64,000 bases of DNA from the NCBI GenBank assembly GCA_963803115.1, contig CAWDLN010000008.1, positions 806,001 to 870,000 of the forward strand, given 5' to 3'. Each line of letters starts with the position of its first letter. Within the stretch, counting starts at the first letter, position 1. Of this stretch, positions 61,681 to 64,000 are shown in pieces. A model generated the notes under the pieces. That model was not told where the DNA came from. It saw only the letters and a list, made by a program, of their open reading frames with translations, and made no database searches. Origin of the DNA: DATBGZ01 sp963803115 (GTDB taxonomy: Bacteria; Actinomycetota; Actinomycetes; Mycobacteriales; Micromonosporaceae). Position numbers and translations under genes: made by a program.

Positions 61681-63198
61681 TTAGCCGGCGATGGAGGCGA
61701 AAAGCCCCCGCACGGTCGAGTAGACATCCAGCACCGCGCAGGCCAACGGTACGAGGGCCATGATGGCGAGGACATCAAGGATGTCGGCGATCCGTCCCAC
61801 GTACGGCGAGGGCGGGCGCCGGCTGTAGATGAGACCCGCCGCAAGGATGAGCCATGCGGTGCCGACGATGGTCGCCAGAAGCACCACCCTCGCGCCTGCA
61901 ACCTGAGCGTGAACCGCCCACTCAAACCCCACAAGAACGAGGCCAAGTACACCCCCGACGAGCAGGGGTATGCGTTGCACTGGACTAGGGAACAGCCGAC
62001 CGCGTAGCAATAACGCACAGGCTCCGCCGATCGCGAGCAGCCGAGCGGGGGCAAGTCCACTGCTGACGAGAATCGCGGTCGCATAGACGCTTACGGTCGA
62101 CGCGGCGAGAAGCATGCCGGTGAGCAAGGCGCTACTGCGACTCACGGAGGCGAAGACATCCGACCGTTTGGGAACTGGCTTGTCTTCGAGGATGGCCTCG
62201 GGACGCTCGGGTAGCTGCGGGAAGGGTAGACGTCCCAGCCAACCGGAGATCAGCGGATACGCCGGGAGCATTCCTATGGCGATGGTCAGAATGATCGCTG
62301 CTGAACCCTCCCGCGAGACGCCCATGATGTCCAGCGTCGCGCCAGCGACCCCCGCCAGACCGACTCCACCTCCCGCCATGAAGAGCCATCGGGTCGCGCC
62401 GACGCCGGTATAGCACACGACACTGTAGGCCACCAGCATCCCCGACCCGAGCACGAGATTGTGCGCCCCCACCACGAGCGCCTGATCCCCCGGGCGTTGC
62501 GCCACCGCGGCCAGAAGCACCCCTCCAACAAATGCGTACGGCATGCCCGACGCCGCAACCACTGCGCCGGCGGTCGCATCGCCGAAGGCCCGGGCTAAGA
62601 GGACGCCTACTATCGCCAGTGCTCCGGCGACTACCGTCGCCACACCGGCCGGAACGACCCACGGTGGACCCGACAGCGCCACCGCGGCAAGGCCGAGCAC
62701 GAGGATGGCGGCGGCGGTTGCCAGTCCGCAGCGGCGAGTGGCGTCGTTCCCCCATGATCGGCTCGCCCGTCGGGCACCGCCGGCGATGACATCGACGACA
62801 TCGTCGTATGCTGGCTCCGGCCAGTCCAGGTGTCGTGGCACAAGGTAGAGGACCTCGCCGTCGCGCACCCCTTGGACCGTTAGACCGCGGGTGGCCTCCA
62901 GCAACGACCCGGTGGTGCGACGTAGAACCCAGCCGCTGTGGGCCTCATTCTCCTCAGCGAGGTCCTCGCCGGAGTGGCGCAGTAAATGGGGTAGCAGCTC
63001 GGCGATGATGGCCGTGCTCGGCAGGGCGATGTCCATACGTCGCTTCGGCGCGGCGATCGTCACTCGCGCCAGGGCCAGTCCGGCTGGCCCGGATCGATGG
63101 GGAACGTCCCGCGCCTCCAGGGCGTGCCACGTCTTCACTGGCGGACTCCGGCGGCACGCCGCCGGCAGCAGCACGACCGCATGGGGCGACGCTAGCAC
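61681..63198 (-). CDS. eccD: Type VII secretion channel protein EccD
   Basis: 505 residues. Ubiquitin-like N-terminal domain (LALARVTIAAPKRRMDIALP ... ELLPHLL ... GEVLYLVPRH) followed by eleven hydrophobic helices, the EccD topology that builds the membrane pore of the translocon. GTG at 63198 opens the frame; GTG at 63138 with GGAG eight bases upstream is a good alternative and fits the family start better. Divergent from eccC across 111 bp; upstream gene of eccB. Confidence 0.93.
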   Translation of the reverse strand: MLASPHAVVLLPAACRRSPPVKTWHALEARDVPHRSGPAGLALARVTIAAPKRRMDIALPSTAIIAELLPHLLRHSGEDLAEENEAHSGWVLRRTTGSLLEATRGLTVQGVRDGEVLYLVPRHLDWPEPAYDDVVDVIAGGARRASRSWGNDATRRCGLATAAAILVLGLAAVALSGPPWVVPAGVATVVAGALAIVGVLLARAFGDATAGAVVAASGMPYAFVGGVLLAAVAQRPGDQALVVGAHNLVLGSGMLVAYSVVCYTGVGATRWLFMAGGGVGLAGVAGATLDIMGVSREGSAAIILTIAIGMLPAYPLISGWLGRLPFPQLPERPEAILEDKPVPKRSDVFASVSRSSALLTGMLLAASTVSVYATAILVSSGLAPARLLAIGGACALLLRGRLFPSPVQRIPLLVGGVLGLVLVGFEWAVHAQVAGARVVLLATIVGTAWLILAAGLIYSRRPPSPYVGRIADILDVLAIMALVPLACAVLDVYSTVRGLFASIAG

Positions 63199-63309
63199 CG
63201 ATGCGCGCAGCCCAGCTGGCTGCGCGCGTCCCCTATTGATGTGACGCCTTCACGGATCTCGCGAGTCTACGATGGGACCGGCCCGGTCGACCTGCCGAAA
63301 GGGAAGTCA

Positions 63310-64000
63310 GTGTCCCTCGTGGTCGTGAAACGGCCCGCGCGGCGGCCCGCCCCCCCGATGCCATCCGGCGAGGTGATGCTGGATCCGCCGCCCGAGCTCC
63401 CCGGAACCTCAGGCAAGAATTGGACTCGCCTGCTGATGGTCCTGCCGATGGCGGCCGGTGCGGTCGCCATGGGCTTGATGATGAGCGCCGGTCGCGGCGG
63501 CATATTGACCTACGTCGCGGGTGGCATGTACGGGGTCTCCGTGCTCGGCATGATGGGAATGATGGTCGTCAGTCAGGCCGGGCCGAGCAAGAAGGAGATG
63601 ATGGAGGTTCGTCGCCAGTACATGCGTCGGCTCTCGCATCTGCGGGGCCAGGTTCGTGCCACGATCGCGGCCCAGCAGGAGGCGATCTTCCATCGGCATC
63701 CCGACCCGCAAGCCTTGTGGTCGGCGGCGTGTGGCGGACGGCTGTGGGAGCGACGTCGGACTGACGCGGACTTCGGCGTGACCCGGATTGGATTGGGGCC
63801 TCAGGAGATCGCGACGCCCCTGATCCCCCCGGAGACCCGCCCGATCGACGAACTGGAGCCGCTCTGTGCGAAGGCCTTGCGCACGTTCGTCGCTACGTAC
63901 TCGGTCGTGCCTGATCTTCCGGTCGCGATTGCGATTCGCGACTTCTCCCATGTCTTTCTCCGCGGGTCGGAAGATCGAACTCGAGGATTGGCTCGAGCGC
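63310..64000 (+). CDS. eccC: Type VII secretion ATPase EccC, 5' part only
   Basis: The first ~230 codons; the gene runs off the window. GTG at 63310 follows AAAGGGAAGTCA. The product starts SLVVVKRPARRPAPPMPSGE, LDPPPELPG, has two membrane helices (WTRLLMVLPMAAGAVAMGLM; ILTYVAGGMYGVSVLGMMGM), then the conserved RRQYMRRLSHLRGQVR and FGVTRIGLGPQEIATPLIPP stretches of EccC before its FtsK/SpoIIIE ATPase domains. EccC is the motor that recognises Esx substrates. The three ATPase domains are outside the window. Confidence 0.94.
   Translation, partial: MSLVVVKRPARRPAPPMPSGEVMLDPPPELPGTSGKNWTRLLMVLPMAAGAVAMGLMMSAGRGGILTYVAGGMYGVSVLGMMGMMVVSQAGPSKKEMMEVRRQYMRRLSHLRGQVRATIAAQQEAIFHRHPDPQALWSAACGGRLWERRRTDADFGVTRIGLGPQEIATPLIPPETRPIDELEPLCAKALRTFVATYSVVPDLPVAIAIRDFSHVFLRGSEDRTRGLARA

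Noticed and set aside
1..64000. tRNA or rRNA genes
   Set aside because: No cloverleaf-like segment with TTCRA-type arm or rRNA-like conserved sequence was recognised on either strand.

Overview
The window is high-GC DNA from an actinobacterium, probably a filamentous, soil-type one. The signs are GTG starts, dense ATGA/GTGA gene overlaps, ESX-type (type VII) secretion genes, SseB and YbaB companions, paired LuxR-type regulators and sensor kinases, and many decayed insertion sequences of actinobacterial type (IS701, IS110, IS21). I cannot name the genus. No tRNA, rRNA or CRISPR was seen.

Region 1 (1-9.3 kb): asnA, then a flavin-type oxidase gene divergent from a MarR regulator with a palindromic operator. 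After these comes a 'graveyard' of frameshifted genes: SEC-C protein, GH16-like, cell-wall-hydrolase-like, IclR, DAPG-hydrolase-like, an AAA+ fragment, a second SEC-C copy cut by a dead transposase, and one intact response regulator.

Region 2 (9.5-19.7 kb): a coherent catabolic or uptake operon. It encodes an SDR dehydrogenase, a branched-chain-type (Liv) ABC importer with its two ATPases fused in one protein, a cyclase/formamidase-like hydrolase, a cupin, a LuxR-type regulator, two tandem DAPG/phloretin-hydrolase-like enzymes and an IclR regulator whose reading frame is broken near its start. A decayed copy of the hydrolase-IclR end lies inverted in region 1.

Region 3 (19.7-35.5 kb): a polymorphic toxin (699-bp near-identical tandem repeats, Hint, AHH nuclease) with its immunity gene, a remnant deaminase toxin with a SUKH-like immunity gene, and a family of sensor kinases. 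One overlapping kinase pair is intact, and remnants survive at three other sites. In the intact pair one protein keeps the phospho-acceptor His-Asp but lacks the ATP-binding boxes, and the other keeps the ATP-binding boxes but lacks His-Asp. The remnants show the same division. This looks like a split two-component kinase and is the most novel system here. A secreted glycoside-hydrolase-like protein and a third response regulator follow.

Region 4 (35.7-39.6 kb): IS701, IS110 and other transposase remnants around an SseB gene and a small Cys-motif protein.

Region 5 (39.8-64 kb): a type VII secretion locus. It holds a 3356-residue giant protein with an N-terminal helical/membrane part, 40-residue coiled-coil repeats, an amidohydrolase-type metal site and a membrane-spanning tail; an Esx-like and a YbaB gene; an EsxB/EsxA-like pair; two secreted-type proteins; two tandem ECF-like sigma factors; a membrane protein; SseB; a mycosin that has lost all its catalytic residues; EccB; EccD; and the start of EccC. 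Together these would make an ESX-type translocon whose main local cargo is probably the giant protein and the proline-rich protein.
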